Shown: positions 25,264-33,459, counted from the stretch's first letter. The stretch: 38,330 nucleotides of DNA from Clostridiales bacterium (GCA_016930575.1 JAFGGL010000052.1:1-38330); one strand, 5' to 3'. Notes: generated by a model not told the origin, from the letters alone. Numbers and translations are program-made.

Positions 25264-25997
25264 ACGCGGCAAGATTTCGCCACGAGCTCAAATACCTCAT
25301 CAACCTGCCGGACTGGGCGCTGTTGAAAACGCGTATGGCGGGCGTGATGGAACGCGACAAAAACGCCGGAGAGACGGGCGAATACTGGATACGCAGCCTG
25401 TACTTCGACGATTACTGGAACAGCGCCTTTGAGGATAAGGAGGCCGGCGTAGAGCTGCGGCACAAGTACCGTCTGCGCATTTACGACTGCCGGGATACGG
25501 TCATCAATCTGGAGCGCAAATTAAAGATCGGACCGTATATTCATAAGGAGAGCGCGCCCATCACGCGCATGCAGTACGGCATGCTGATGGAAGGCAACTA
25601 TTTGTTTCTGGAAAAGAGCGAGCACAAGCTGCTGCGGGAATTCTATTTCGAGTGCACATCCCGGGTCATGCGGCCGCGGGTGATGGTGGATTACGACCGC
25701 GAGCCGTTCGTGATGGGGGCCGGGGACGTGCGCATCACGTTTGATAAGCACGTGCGGGCGGGCTTTGGGAAGATGGACCTGTTTGATCCCTTCCTTCCCA
25801 TGGCGGAGGTGCTGCCCGCCAACCAGATGATTATGGAGATCAAGTACACGGAATTCCTGCCCCGGATCATACGCCAGCTGCTGCCGCCGCGTTCCAGCAT
25901 CATGACGGCGGCGTCTAAATACGTGCTTTGCTGCAACGCGGCGGTACGGGAACAAAACTTAAACCGAACGGAGGGGCTGCAATGGACAACGCGCTGA
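25260..25997 (+). CDS. VTC-domain polyphosphate-polymerase-like protein
   Basis: The 245-residue protein is essentially one VTC domain: FRHELKYLI, YWIRSLYFDDYWNSAF, ELRHKYRLRIYD, INLERKLKIG and the late MEIKYTEFLP supply the basic tunnel residues and the Glu expected for polyphosphate synthesis from nucleotide triphosphates. No membrane helix is present, so it is cytoplasmic or membrane-associated through a partner. Its ATG overlaps the CotH stop codon. The membrane partner is probably the DUF4956 protein that follows. Confidence 0.88.
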   Translation: MNAARFRHELKYLINLPDWALLKTRMAGVMERDKNAGETGEYWIRSLYFDDYWNSAFEDKEAGVELRHKYRLRIYDCRDTVINLERKLKIGPYIHKESAPITRMQYGMLMEGNYLFLEKSEHKLLREFYFECTSRVMRPRVMVDYDREPFVMGAGDVRITFDKHVRAGFGKMDLFDPFLPMAEVLPANQMIMEIKYTEFLPRIIRQLLPPRSSIMTAASKYVLCCNAAVREQNLNRTEGLQWTTR

Positions 25998-26680
25998 CTT
26001 TTCAGGATATCATTAAAAATTCGGTACTGGAGGCGGGCGGATACCTGGAGGGCATCACCTGGGAGATCGTGCTCGGGTACGCCGGCACGATACTGCTCTC
26101 GCTCCTGATGGGCCTGTTCATCTACTGGATCTACCGCAAAACCTACATGGGCGTGGTGTACAGCCGCTCGTTCGCGGCGTCGCTGGCGGGGATGACGGTA
26201 CTCACCTGCTCCATCATCGTCACCATTCAAAGTAACGTCGTGCTGTCGCTTGGCATGGTGGGCGCGCTGTCCATCGTGCGCTACCGCACGGTGGTCAAGG
26301 ATCCGCTGGATCTTTTGTACCTGTTCTGGGCGATTGCCGCCGGCATCGCCATCGGCGCGAACATGTTCTATATCTCGCTGATCGTGCTTGTGGTAATGCT
26401 CGCGTTGCTGCTGATACTCACCCGGCGCAGACGCAGGCGTGACGAGATGTACATCCTGCTCATCCACTACGAGGGCCAGGACGTGGACGAGGGCGTGCGC
26501 AGGGCAATCGGCACGCGGCCATATCAGATCAAGTCTAAAACCATGCGCAAAGCTGACATGGAGATGGCGGTGGAAGTGCGCGTGAAGAAGAACGATTTGT
26601 CCTTCGTGGACCGTATCCGCGCGATGGAGCACGTGTGGGATATCACGGTCGTGCAATACGACGGCGATTATGTGGATTAA
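25982..26680 (+). CDS. DUF4956 membrane protein
   Basis: The 232-residue protein has about four membrane helices in the first 150 residues, including the family hallmark LGMVGALSIVRYRT, and a cytoplasmic ferredoxin-like tail. Function is unknown. It regularly accompanies CotH and VTC proteins and may be the membrane part of a polyphosphate or phosphorylation complex. GGAGGGG precedes the ATG at 25982, which lies inside the end of the VTC gene, so translation is coupled. Confidence 0.85.
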   Translation: MDNALTFQDIIKNSVLEAGGYLEGITWEIVLGYAGTILLSLLMGLFIYWIYRKTYMGVVYSRSFAASLAGMTVLTCSIIVTIQSNVVLSLGMVGALSIVRYRTVVKDPLDLLYLFWAIAAGIAIGANMFYISLIVLVVMLALLLILTRRRRRRDEMYILLIHYEGQDVDEGVRRAIGTRPYQIKSKTMRKADMEMAVEVRVKKNDLSFVDRIRAMEHVWDITVVQYDGDYVD

Positions 26681-28049
26681 TGGTAAGATGGCGGCGTTCA
26701 AACGCCCGCTCGCGTGGGCGCTGCTTGCGGCGCTGCTTTTCCTGCCCTGTATGGACGCGTCCGCGTTTCCGGTTTCCGTTTTATATCCCGCAAGCGAGGA
26801 CGTGCTCGTAAACCCCTATACCGGCAACGTCGTGTGGGCGAACGACAAACACGAGCACGAGCAGCCCTTTACCCTGGTGTACGCCGACCTGACCTGGGCC
26901 GAATTCGAGCCGGAGCAGGGCGTATACGATTTTTATGCTTTTGAGAAAGAAAACCGGTTTGTGCTTTGGCGCGCCAAGGGAAAGCATGTGATCCTGCGCT
27001 TCGTGATGGACATGCCGGGCGACAAGAAGCACCGCGACATACCCGATTGGCTCTACGACGCAACCGGCGGCGACGGCACGGAGTATAACACATCCTACGG
27101 CAAGGGCTTCAGCCCCAATTACGAAAACGAAACGCTGATACAGGCGCACGCCGAAGCTATCGCCGCGCTCGGGGAGCGCTACGGAGATGATTTCTTTATC
27201 GCCTTTGTAGAGCTTGGTTCGCTGGGGCATTGGGGCGAATGGCACCTGCATCACAAGCTCGGGCTGATGCCTGCCGAGGACGTGCGGAACCTTTACGTGC
27301 TGCCCTATATCGACGCGTTCCCGAACGCGTATCTCTTAATGCGCAGGCCGTTTGCCATCGCCGCGGACTACGGCTTCGGCCTGTTTAACGACACCGCCGG
27401 AGAGTACGATTCCACCGTTACCTGGCTTACGTGGATCCAATCCGGTGGCGATTACGATTCCCCCGACGGCCGAGGCGCGCTGGTGCCGATGCCCGACGCC
27501 TGGCAGACCGCGCCCGTAGGCGGGGAACTTTCCACGAGCATCGGACGCGAAGCGCTGCTGCGGGACTATTTTGACCAGACGTGTTCTCTGTTCAAAAAAT
27601 CCCACACCAGCTGGATCGGTCCGGGCAGCTTTTCAGACATCCGGCAGAATGGGCGGGATCAGGCGGCGCTTGACGAAATCCTGCGCACGATCGGCTACCG
27701 CCTCCGCGTTACACAGTCAAGCATTGAGCAAACCGCATTGGGCGGGCTGCTGGTGACGCTTACCTGGATCAACGACGGCATCGCGCCGTTCTATTTCCCC
27801 TGGCAGCCCGCGCTGCGCGTCACCGACGCATTGGGGAACAAAACCGTGCTGCCCCTGGACCTGCGCCTGATCGACATTCTGCCGGGGGAGTCGGTGAGCG
27901 TATCCGCGACCATCGCCCCGCAGAATTGCGCGTACAGGCTCTGGGCGGGTATCCTAAACCCCGCTACAGGCGAGCCCGCCGTCGCGCTTGCGATGGACGT
28001 TAACCAAAGCGGTTTGTGGTATGAACTGGCGCGACTGCAAGCGCCATAA
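26670..28049 (+). CDS. Secreted DUF4832-family protein (TIM-barrel glycosidase-like)
   Basis: The 459-residue protein has an N-terminal signal peptide (hydrophobic about residues 14-27, likely cut after DASA). The main domain has glycosidase-like features: LTWAEFEPEQGVYDFYAFE, typical of TIM-barrel enzymes, HVILRFVMDMPG, and FVELGSLGHWGEWH with a candidate catalytic Glu. A C-terminal beta-sandwich (about residues 345-450) follows. The ATG at 26670 overlaps the DUF4956 gene, and an in-frame ATG at 26688 is an alternative. As the last operon gene it may act on the secreted polymer, since the deacetylase here lacks a hydrolase domain. Activity is inferred. Confidence 0.75.
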   Translation: MWINGKMAAFKRPLAWALLAALLFLPCMDASAFPVSVLYPASEDVLVNPYTGNVVWANDKHEHEQPFTLVYADLTWAEFEPEQGVYDFYAFEKENRFVLWRAKGKHVILRFVMDMPGDKKHRDIPDWLYDATGGDGTEYNTSYGKGFSPNYENETLIQAHAEAIAALGERYGDDFFIAFVELGSLGHWGEWHLHHKLGLMPAEDVRNLYVLPYIDAFPNAYLLMRRPFAIAADYGFGLFNDTAGEYDSTVTWLTWIQSGGDYDSPDGRGALVPMPDAWQTAPVGGELSTSIGREALLRDYFDQTCSLFKKSHTSWIGPGSFSDIRQNGRDQAALDEILRTIGYRLRVTQSSIEQTALGGLLVTLTWINDGIAPFYFPWQPALRVTDALGNKTVLPLDLRLIDILPGESVSVSATIAPQNCAYRLWAGILNPATGEPAVALAMDVNQSGLWYELARLQAP

Positions 28050-28050
28050 G

Positions 28051-28081
28051 AAAAACGGCGGTGCGTAATCACGGCCGTTTT
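28051..28081. terminator. Bidirectional terminator between the Pel operon and galE
   Basis: AAAACGGC (28052-28059) pairs with GCCGTTTT (28074-28081). The A-run and T-run allow termination in both directions for these convergent units. Confidence 0.75.
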
Positions 28082-28101
28082 ACGGTTTCGTTTTCACAAC
28101 T

Positions 28102-29115
28102 TCATCTGTAGCCTTTGGGATTCTGGCTTTGCCATCTCCAGGAGTCGCGGCACATATCGTCCAGCGTTTTTCCGGCGGTCCATCCCAGCAGTTTTTTCGC
28201 CTTGGACGGATCGGAATAGCTTACAGGCAAATCGCCCGCGCGGCGGCCGACGACCTCATAGGGAATTTGAATGCCGGTGGCGCTTTCAAACGCGCGGATC
28301 ACGTCGAACACGCTATAGCCCGTGCCCGTGCCCAGGTTGATCGCTTCCACGCCCCGGTGCGCCATCAGGTAATCGCAGGCGGCCACATGGCCTTTTGCCA
28401 GGTCCACCACATGGATATAGTCGCGGATACAGGTGCCGTCGGGCGTCGGGTAATCGTCCCCGAACACGTTGAGCTTATCGCGCACGCCGGAGGCCACCTG
28501 CGTGATAAAGGGCATCAGATTGTTGGGGATGCCCACGGGATCCTCTCCGATGGTGCCTGATTTGTGCGCGCCGATGGGGTTGAAGTACCTGAGCAGCGCC
28601 ACCGACCAGCCTGGGTTGGCGGCCGCCGTATCGGTGAGGATCTGCTCGATCATAAACTTCGTCCATGCGTAAGGATTCACGCAGCCGCCTCTGGCCATGC
28701 CTTCGGCAAGCGGCGGCACGCACTCGGGCGAGTACACCGTGGCCGACGAGGAGAACACGATACGCTTCACGCCGTGCTTTTTCATCGTTTCGCAAAGCGT
28801 CAGGGCGCTGTCCAGGTTGTTGCGGTAGTAGGCGAGCGGCTTTTCCACGCTCTCGCCCACCGCCTTGTAGCCCGCGAAGTGAATGATAGCGTCAAATCCG
28901 TGCTGCGCGAAGATCGCATCCATCGCCTTCTCGTCGCAGACGTCCGCCTCGTGGAATGCGACGGGTTTGCCTGTGATTTTCTCTAGACGCTCCAGCACGA
29001 CCGGGGAACTGTTGCAGAAATTATCCACGATCACGGCGTCGTGCCCGGCGGCGCAAAGCTCCGCGTAGGTATGCGATCCGATATACCCGGTTCCGCCCGT
29101 CAATAGAATTTTCAT
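28102..29115 (-). CDS. galE: UDP-glucose 4-epimerase
   Basis: The 337-residue protein is a classical GalE: N-terminal MKILLTGGTGYIGSHT binds NAD, the catalytic Ser-Tyr-Lys set lies in VFSSSATVYS and NPYAWTKFMIEQIL, and GTGTGYSVFDV follows. It interconverts UDP-Glc/UDP-Gal and in many bacteria also UDP-GlcNAc/UDP-GalNAc, the precursor of Pel. GGAGG is directly upstream of the ATG at 29115. The frame is open for 90 codons beyond without similarity. It converges on the Pel operon and has its own promoter. Confidence 0.95.
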   Translation of the reverse strand: MKILLTGGTGYIGSHTYAELCAAGHDAVIVDNFCNSSPVVLERLEKITGKPVAFHEADVCDEKAMDAIFAQHGFDAIIHFAGYKAVGESVEKPLAYYRNNLDSALTLCETMKKHGVKRIVFSSSATVYSPECVPPLAEGMARGGCVNPYAWTKFMIEQILTDTAAANPGWSVALLRYFNPIGAHKSGTIGEDPVGIPNNLMPFITQVASGVRDKLNVFGDDYPTPDGTCIRDYIHVVDLAKGHVAACDYLMAHRGVEAINLGTGTGYSVFDVIRAFESATGIQIPYEVVGRRAGDLPVSYSDPSKAKKLLGWTAGKTLDDMCRDSWRWQSQNPKGYR

Positions 29116-29206
29116 GCGTACCTCCGGCAATTGGACTGGGAGCGAGACAAGCGCCGCCCGCGCGCGTCCGCCGCCGCAGGGCCAAAGGCTTATCCGCTTC
29201 CTAAAC

Positions 29207-29235
29207 ATAGTAATCTGTCCCGGCTTGCCTGTCAA
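29207..29235 (-). promoter_or_regulatory. Promoter of galE
   Basis: On the minus strand TTGACA (29235-29230), a 17-bp spacer and TACTAT (29212-29207) give a good consensus promoter with a 5' leader of about 85 bases, GC-rich and without an evident riboswitch. Confidence 0.75.
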
Positions 29236-29244
29236 GCAATGCGG

Positions 29245-29273
29245 GAGACAAGCGCGGCCAAAGGCGGTATAAT
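29245..29273 (+). promoter_or_regulatory. Promoter of the SDR oxidoreductase gene
   Basis: GAGACA (29245-29250), a 17-bp spacer and TATAAT (29268-29273) lie 37 bases before the start. The -10 is perfect and the -35 matches four of six. Confidence 0.6.
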
Positions 29274-29310
29274 AAGGCGTGAAGCAATACGACACGGGAG
29301 CAAAACGGAT

Positions 29311-30318
29311 ATGAAAGCACTGATCATAGGCGGCACGGGGCTTTTGGGAAGCGCAGCGGCGCGGGAGCTTATACGCCACGGGCATACCGTATCCGCCGTC
29401 GCGCTGCCGCCAGCACCCAGGGAAGCGCCGCCGGATATGGAGATCACCTTCGGCAACTACCTGAAAATGACGGACGGGGAACTACTAAAACTGCTTAACG
29501 GCTGCGAAGGTTTCGTCTTTGCGGCAGGCGTGGACGAGCGCGTGGAAGGCCCGCCGCCGATCTACGATTTGTTCAAGAAGTATAACGTCACGCCGCTTGC
29601 GCGGCTGCTGCGCCTGGCGAAACAGTCCGGCGTGAAGCGCGCCGTGGTCTGCGGCTCGTATTTCTCGTATTTCGATAAACTCTGGACGGAACTGGAACTC
29701 TCCAAACGGCATCCCTACATCCGCAGCCGGCGCGACCAGGAAAAAGCGGCGCTGGCCTTCGCCGGGGATGATTTCGCCGTGTCCGTGCTGGAGCTTCCCT
29801 ATATCTTCGGCGCGCAGCCCGGGCGCACGCCCGTGTGGATGTTTTTGGTCAAGTACCTCCGCGCCATGAAACTGTTCACCCTGTACCCGCGCGGAGGCAG
29901 CGCGATGATGACCGTCAAGCAGGCCGGGCAAGCCGTCGCGGGGGCGCTTACGCGCGGCACAGGCGGCGCGTGCTATCCGCTCGGATACGAAAACCTGACA
30001 TGGCGGCAGCTATTGAAGATCATGCACAGGCACATGGGCTGCCCGCATAAGCCGATCGTTACCATCCCGGACTTCCTGTTCGCCGCCGTCGGACGGGGCA
30101 TGAAGCGCAGGCAGGAAGCCGCCGGGCTGCAGAGCGGCCTGGACCTCTCGCAATTCTCCGCCCTGCAATGCCGCAAGCAGTTCATCGATAAGTCCCTGGG
30201 CTGCGAGCCCCTGGGCGTGCAGCCCGACGACCTGGACCAAGCCATCTGCCAGTCCGTGCGGCTCTGCCTGGACGTACTGGACGGCAGGGCCAAGACCGTC
30301 GAGATGAAGGGGGAATAA
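29311..30318 (+). CDS. NAD-dependent epimerase/dehydratase family (extended SDR) protein
   Basis: The 335-residue protein has the Rossmann motif ALIIGGTGLLGSAAARELI near the start. VVCGSYFSYFD occupies the place of the catalytic Ser, and the C-terminal half is of the atypical SDR type (TLYPRGGSAMMTVKQAGQAV). The usual YxxxK pair is not obvious, so whether it is an enzyme or a binding protein is open. The ATG at 29311 begins the homology. It is divergent from galE and monocistronic, or coupled only to the tiny ORF that follows. Confidence 0.8.
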   Translation: MKALIIGGTGLLGSAAARELIRHGHTVSAVALPPAPREAPPDMEITFGNYLKMTDGELLKLLNGCEGFVFAAGVDERVEGPPPIYDLFKKYNVTPLARLLRLAKQSGVKRAVVCGSYFSYFDKLWTELELSKRHPYIRSRRDQEKAALAFAGDDFAVSVLELPYIFGAQPGRTPVWMFLVKYLRAMKLFTLYPRGGSAMMTVKQAGQAVAGALTRGTGGACYPLGYENLTWRQLLKIMHRHMGCPHKPIVTIPDFLFAAVGRGMKRRQEAAGLQSGLDLSQFSALQCRKQFIDKSLGCEPLGVQPDDLDQAICQSVRLCLDVLDGRAKTVEMKGE

Positions 30319-30322
30319 GTCA

Positions 30323-30436
30323 ATCCGCATCGCGGGCTCCGCAATCGCCGGCATCCTCTTAACCCTCCTGCTCTCCATCTGTGAGAAGAAAAAGACCGCC
30401 GAGCCGGAAGAAGAAGTCAAGGAAATGGTGCCGTAA
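30323..30436 (+). CDS. Possible small membrane protein with a non-canonical start
   Basis: An open frame of about 37 codons encodes RIAGSAIAGILLTLLLSIC followed by a charged tail EKKKTAEPEEEVKEMVP and a stop at 30434-30436, directly before a terminator. This looks like a natural small membrane protein: one hydrophobic helix, then Lys- and Glu-rich residues. No ATG, GTG or TTG occurs at its start. An ATC at 30323 sits nine bases behind AAGGGGG and would be a rare start codon. A sequencing or mutational change at the start is another explanation. Confidence 0.35.
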   Translation: MRIAGSAIAGILLTLLLSICEKKKTAEPEEEVKEMVP

Positions 30437-30461
30437 GTACTTGTTTACCGAACAAAAAAGC

Positions 30462-30487
30462 ACCGGCCTTTTGGCCGGTTCTTTTTG
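30462..30487 (+). terminator. Intrinsic terminator of the SDR oxidoreductase unit
   Basis: ACCGGCC (30462-30468) and GGCCGGT (30473-30479) form a perfect seven-base-pair stem with a TTTT loop, followed by TCTTTTT. Confidence 0.9.
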
Positions 30488-30562
30488 CTCCGATTCGTAG
30501 GCTATTTAGCAGGTCACATGTAAGTCGGCACAATCGTGGGCCGGACGCGCGGCCACCCAACC

Positions 30563-30591
30563 TTGACAGCCGAACTGAAATCCATTACGAT
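30563..30591 (+). promoter_or_regulatory. Promoter of the GGDEF-EAL gene
   Basis: TTGACA (30563-30568), a 17-bp spacer and TACGAT (30586-30591) lie 82 bases before the start codon. Confidence 0.7.
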
Positions 30592-30673
30592 ACGTCCATA
30601 CAGTAGCAAGTATATTAAACTGAAAATCCTCGATATTTCATACTTATTTGCGCAATACTCGGAGGTTGGTTCG

Positions 30674-32626
30674 ATGAATCATAAATACAAGCTAAAATTT
30701 TCCGTTCCCAGAGTACTAGCTGATATCGACAACTCCACCGAAACAAACGAGTATTCCAGAAACTTCGATAAGCTTTTTTGCATGTTCATGTCGCCGCTCC
30801 TGTTCGTAAGCGCCGTTGGTATCATTGTGCTCGGGATTCTCGTTTTCCGCCGGCCTGTTCCGGAGCTCATTTTTGACGCCTGTTTTATGCTTGCATTCGC
30901 CGTATTCTATGAAATACTGCTCAGAACCAACGTCAGGCAAGCGATTAGACATCATCTGGTTTCAGTTTTTTATAGTATTATTTTCCTTTTTTCCGTATGG
31001 AGATATTATCCCATCGTCGGTCCCGCATTATGGACATTTGCGTTTATTCAGATTGTTCTCTCGCTTTCTCAAAATTCACAGTTCATGCTTATCCATTCTG
31101 CCATAACCGTTGCATTGGCAGGCGTATATGTAAGCTTTTTTCAAGCGCCGACAAGTTTCGGCACGAATACCTATTACATTGGCACGCAGTTCGTCTTGTT
31201 TGCATTGCTTTACCTGGTCTCCAAAGCGGTATATGAAATCAATTTGAGACACATCAATAAACTGAGGGAGCAATTGATCCGTCTCCGCAGTGAAATGGCG
31301 CAGCGAAAAATAGCGGAAGACAAAAACGCCCATTTTGCCATGTATGACCAACTTACGGGACTTCCCAACAGAACCCTGTTTCTCGACCGGTTGAATCAAT
31401 CATTAGAATTTTCCGAACGCAATCATCTGGAACTCTACGTTCTGTTTATCGACATTGACCTATTCAAGCTCATCAACGATACGCTTGGACATTCGAGCGG
31501 CGATGAGCTGCTAATAGCCATAGGCGATCGGTTAACCGGAATGCTTAGAAGCAGCGACGCGGTGTGCCGGGTAAGCGGCGACGAGTTTCTGCTCATGCTG
31601 CAGGATGTCAAAGACGGCAACCATCTTCACAAAGTCACAGAGCGCATACTCGATAGAATCCACATGCCTTATACCATCAACAAGCGTCACGTGACCGTAA
31701 GCTGCAGTATTGGAATATCAAAATTCCCCGAAAACGGGCAAGATGCCGAGAGCCTGATCAAGTATGCCGATATCGCGATGTATAAAGCCAAACAGGACGG
31801 CAAGAACCGCTTTGCGATATATTCAGAAGATCTTGAGCAGCTGAGGCGGAATGAGATGGAGATCGTCAGCGCTCTGCAAAAGGCGCTGAATAATAACGAG
31901 TTCAGACTTCATTATCAGCCGCAGATAAACGCCAACACGAATGAAGTGATCGGTTTTGAAGCGCTGATCCGCTGGGAACATCCCCAGAAAGGGCTGCTCG
32001 GCGCTATGGAAGTGATCCCAGCGGCAGAAAAGTCCGGGCTGATCGTACCCATAGGCGAATGGGTGCTGAAAACGGCGTGCCGCCAGAATAAAGCGTGGCA
32101 GGACAGCGGTATGAAACCTGTACCGATAGCGGTCAATATCTCAATAAGTCAGATAACCTCCAATAATCTTTTTGAACTTGTTAAAAACACTCTGCTGGAA
32201 ACAGGGCTGGAGGCGAAATACCTTGAACTGGAAATCACGGAAACAACCCTGGTCAAAGAAATAACGACCGTAAATAAAGTTCTTACAATGATTCGCGGCC
32301 TTGGAGTGAAATTTGCCATTGATGATTTCGGTACCGGTTATTCCGCGATACAGTATCTGAAATCCTTCCCGATAGACAGAATCAAGATTCCGATGAATTT
32401 TATCCATGGAATCAACAACAACACAAAGGACGAATCCATTATCACCGTAATTTTAGCGCTCGCTGAAAGCCTCGGTATAAACGTTGTGGCTGAAGGCGTT
32501 GAAACGGAAAGGCAACTGAGCTTCCTGATGAACAGGCTATGCTATAATATTCAAGGTTATTTCTTCTGCAAACCGATGGCGGCGGAAGACATTGAGGAGT
32601 ATGTGAAAAATAAATCAAACCCGTGA
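30674..32626 (+). CDS. Membrane GGDEF-EAL protein (cyclic di-GMP cyclase/phosphodiesterase)
   Basis: The 650-residue protein has about six membrane helices (residues 35-195), a short coiled coil, a GGDEF domain and a C-terminal EAL domain. The GGDEF site reads SGDEF with an I-site RSSD in the normal place, so both synthesis and feedback are plausible. The EAL domain keeps GFEALIRWEHP, LEITET, DDFGTGYS, VVAEGVET and QGYFFCKPM. One deviation is IKIP where IKID is usual. It can therefore make and/or break c-di-GMP and could tune the PelD signal. GGAGGT lies seven bases before the ATG at 30674. Base composition is less GC-rich than the neighbours. Confidence 0.93.
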   Translation: MNHKYKLKFSVPRVLADIDNSTETNEYSRNFDKLFCMFMSPLLFVSAVGIIVLGILVFRRPVPELIFDACFMLAFAVFYEILLRTNVRQAIRHHLVSVFYSIIFLFSVWRYYPIVGPALWTFAFIQIVLSLSQNSQFMLIHSAITVALAGVYVSFFQAPTSFGTNTYYIGTQFVLFALLYLVSKAVYEINLRHINKLREQLIRLRSEMAQRKIAEDKNAHFAMYDQLTGLPNRTLFLDRLNQSLEFSERNHLELYVLFIDIDLFKLINDTLGHSSGDELLIAIGDRLTGMLRSSDAVCRVSGDEFLLMLQDVKDGNHLHKVTERILDRIHMPYTINKRHVTVSCSIGISKFPENGQDAESLIKYADIAMYKAKQDGKNRFAIYSEDLEQLRRNEMEIVSALQKALNNNEFRLHYQPQINANTNEVIGFEALIRWEHPQKGLLGAMEVIPAAEKSGLIVPIGEWVLKTACRQNKAWQDSGMKPVPIAVNISISQITSNNLFELVKNTLLETGLEAKYLELEITETTLVKEITTVNKVLTMIRGLGVKFAIDDFGTGYSAIQYLKSFPIDRIKIPMNFIHGINNNTKDESIITVILALAESLGINVVAEGVETERQLSFLMNRLCYNIQGYFFCKPMAAEDIEEYVKNKSNP

Positions 32627-32639
32627 TTTGGCAACTCCC

Positions 32640-32795
32640 GGCAATTCACCCATCCGATTTTACCATATCCCCCAGACGCGTAATGAGCAGCATGTGGCCC
32701 GAAGACAGTTTCGGCCACGGGTAAAGGGAAAGACTCCCAAGAAGCCGCGTCACCCGGCCAGAGGAAAAGAACCGGCTATCAACCGATTCTTTTTA
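32640..32795 (+). ncRNA. Candidate structured RNA or 3' UTR element ending in a terminator
   Basis: No convincing ORF is present between the GGDEF-EAL and bacterioferritin genes. The plus strand instead shows nested pairing: GTGGCCCGAA (32694-32703) with TTCGGCCAC (32710-32718), GGGA (32726-32729) with TCCC (32735-32738), and ACCCGGCC (32752-32759) able to pair back to GGCC-CGGGT around 32713-32722. It ends in AGAACCGG/CCGATTCT followed by TTTTT (32768-32795), a terminator with one mismatch. This may be a separate small RNA or simply the 3' UTR of the upstream gene. I do not recognise a known RNA class. Confidence 0.4.
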
Positions 32796-32840
32796 TTCGC
32801 GTATCCATACGCCGTATCAGCTTGGGCAGAAACGGCTGGG

Positions 32841-32869
32841 AAACGCCGCAGGGGATTCCCGCGGCGTTT
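32841..32869 (-). terminator. Hairpin terminator of the bacterioferritin gene
   Basis: AAACGCCGC (32841-32849) and GCGGCGTTT (32861-32869) form a nine-base-pair stem just beyond the bacterioferritin stop codon. The T-run on the minus strand is short. Confidence 0.65.
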
Positions 32870-32874
32870 CTCAG

Positions 32875-33339
32875 TTAAATCTGCGTCGTCAGGAAGATAG
32901 GCAGCGTCATCTGGTCGATCTGGCTTTTCAGTTCTTCCAGCTGGTCCAGGTGCTCGTCCTCGTCGGCGAGGATCTTTTCAAGCATCTCGCGGGTGACGTA
33001 GTCGCGTACCTCGCCCGCCAGCACGATGGCGTTGTTGTAGGCCTTGATGGCGTCAAGCTCCGAGCCGGTGTCGTTTGCGACCTGCTTGGGCACCTCGGCG
33101 CCGATGTGGATCGGCTTTAGCTCCGACACGATCGGGACGCCCTCGAGGAACAGGATCCTGCCGATCAGCTTTTCGGCATGCTTCATCTCGTCGATAGCGC
33201 GCTTTTCAAAGCCGTTGTGGAGCTTTCCGTAGCCCCAGTCCTCGCACATTTCCGCGTGGACGATGTATTGGTTGATGGCCGTTAATTCGTCCGCAAGCAG
33301 CGAATTCAATACCTCAATCAGTTTCGGGTCGCCTTTCAT
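32875..33339 (-). CDS. bfr: Bacterioferritin
   Basis: The 154-residue protein is a four-helix ferritin-like subunit matching bacterioferritin in length and motifs. The di-iron ligands lie in ADELTAINQY (Glu), DEMKHAE (Glu, His and the Met that binds haem), SELDAI (Glu) and ADEDEHLDQLEE (Glu, His). It should assemble into a 24-mer shell that oxidises and stores iron. AGGAG precedes the ATG at 33339. The frame is open 42 codons further up without similarity. It is monocistronic with its own promoter. Confidence 0.93.
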   Translation of the reverse strand: MKGDPKLIEVLNSLLADELTAINQYIVHAEMCEDWGYGKLHNGFEKRAIDEMKHAEKLIGRILFLEGVPIVSELKPIHIGAEVPKQVANDTGSELDAIKAYNNAIVLAGEVRDYVTREMLEKILADEDEHLDQLEELKSQIDQMTLPIFLTTQI

Positions 33340-33382
33340 AATACATTCTCCTTTCGGCGGTCGGGTGATAACGTCTGTCTTC

Positions 33383-33411
33383 ATTGTATTGCAGGATTTG
33401 CGCTTAATCAA
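33383..33411 (-). promoter_or_regulatory. Promoter of the bacterioferritin gene
   Basis: On the minus strand TTGATT (33411-33406), a 17-bp spacer and TACAAT (33388-33383) lie about 45 bases upstream of the start codon. Confidence 0.7.
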
Positions 33412-33459
33412 GTCTTTCCTTTGATAGATACCCGCTTTGTTGCGCAGTGAAGCGCGTTT

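Noticed and set aside
32628-32900. Ninety-codon ORF on plus between GGDEF-EAL and bacterioferritin
   Set aside because: It has no ribosome binding site and runs across several hairpins, a terminator and the end of bfr. Its Arg/Pro-rich composition looks like translation of a structured region.
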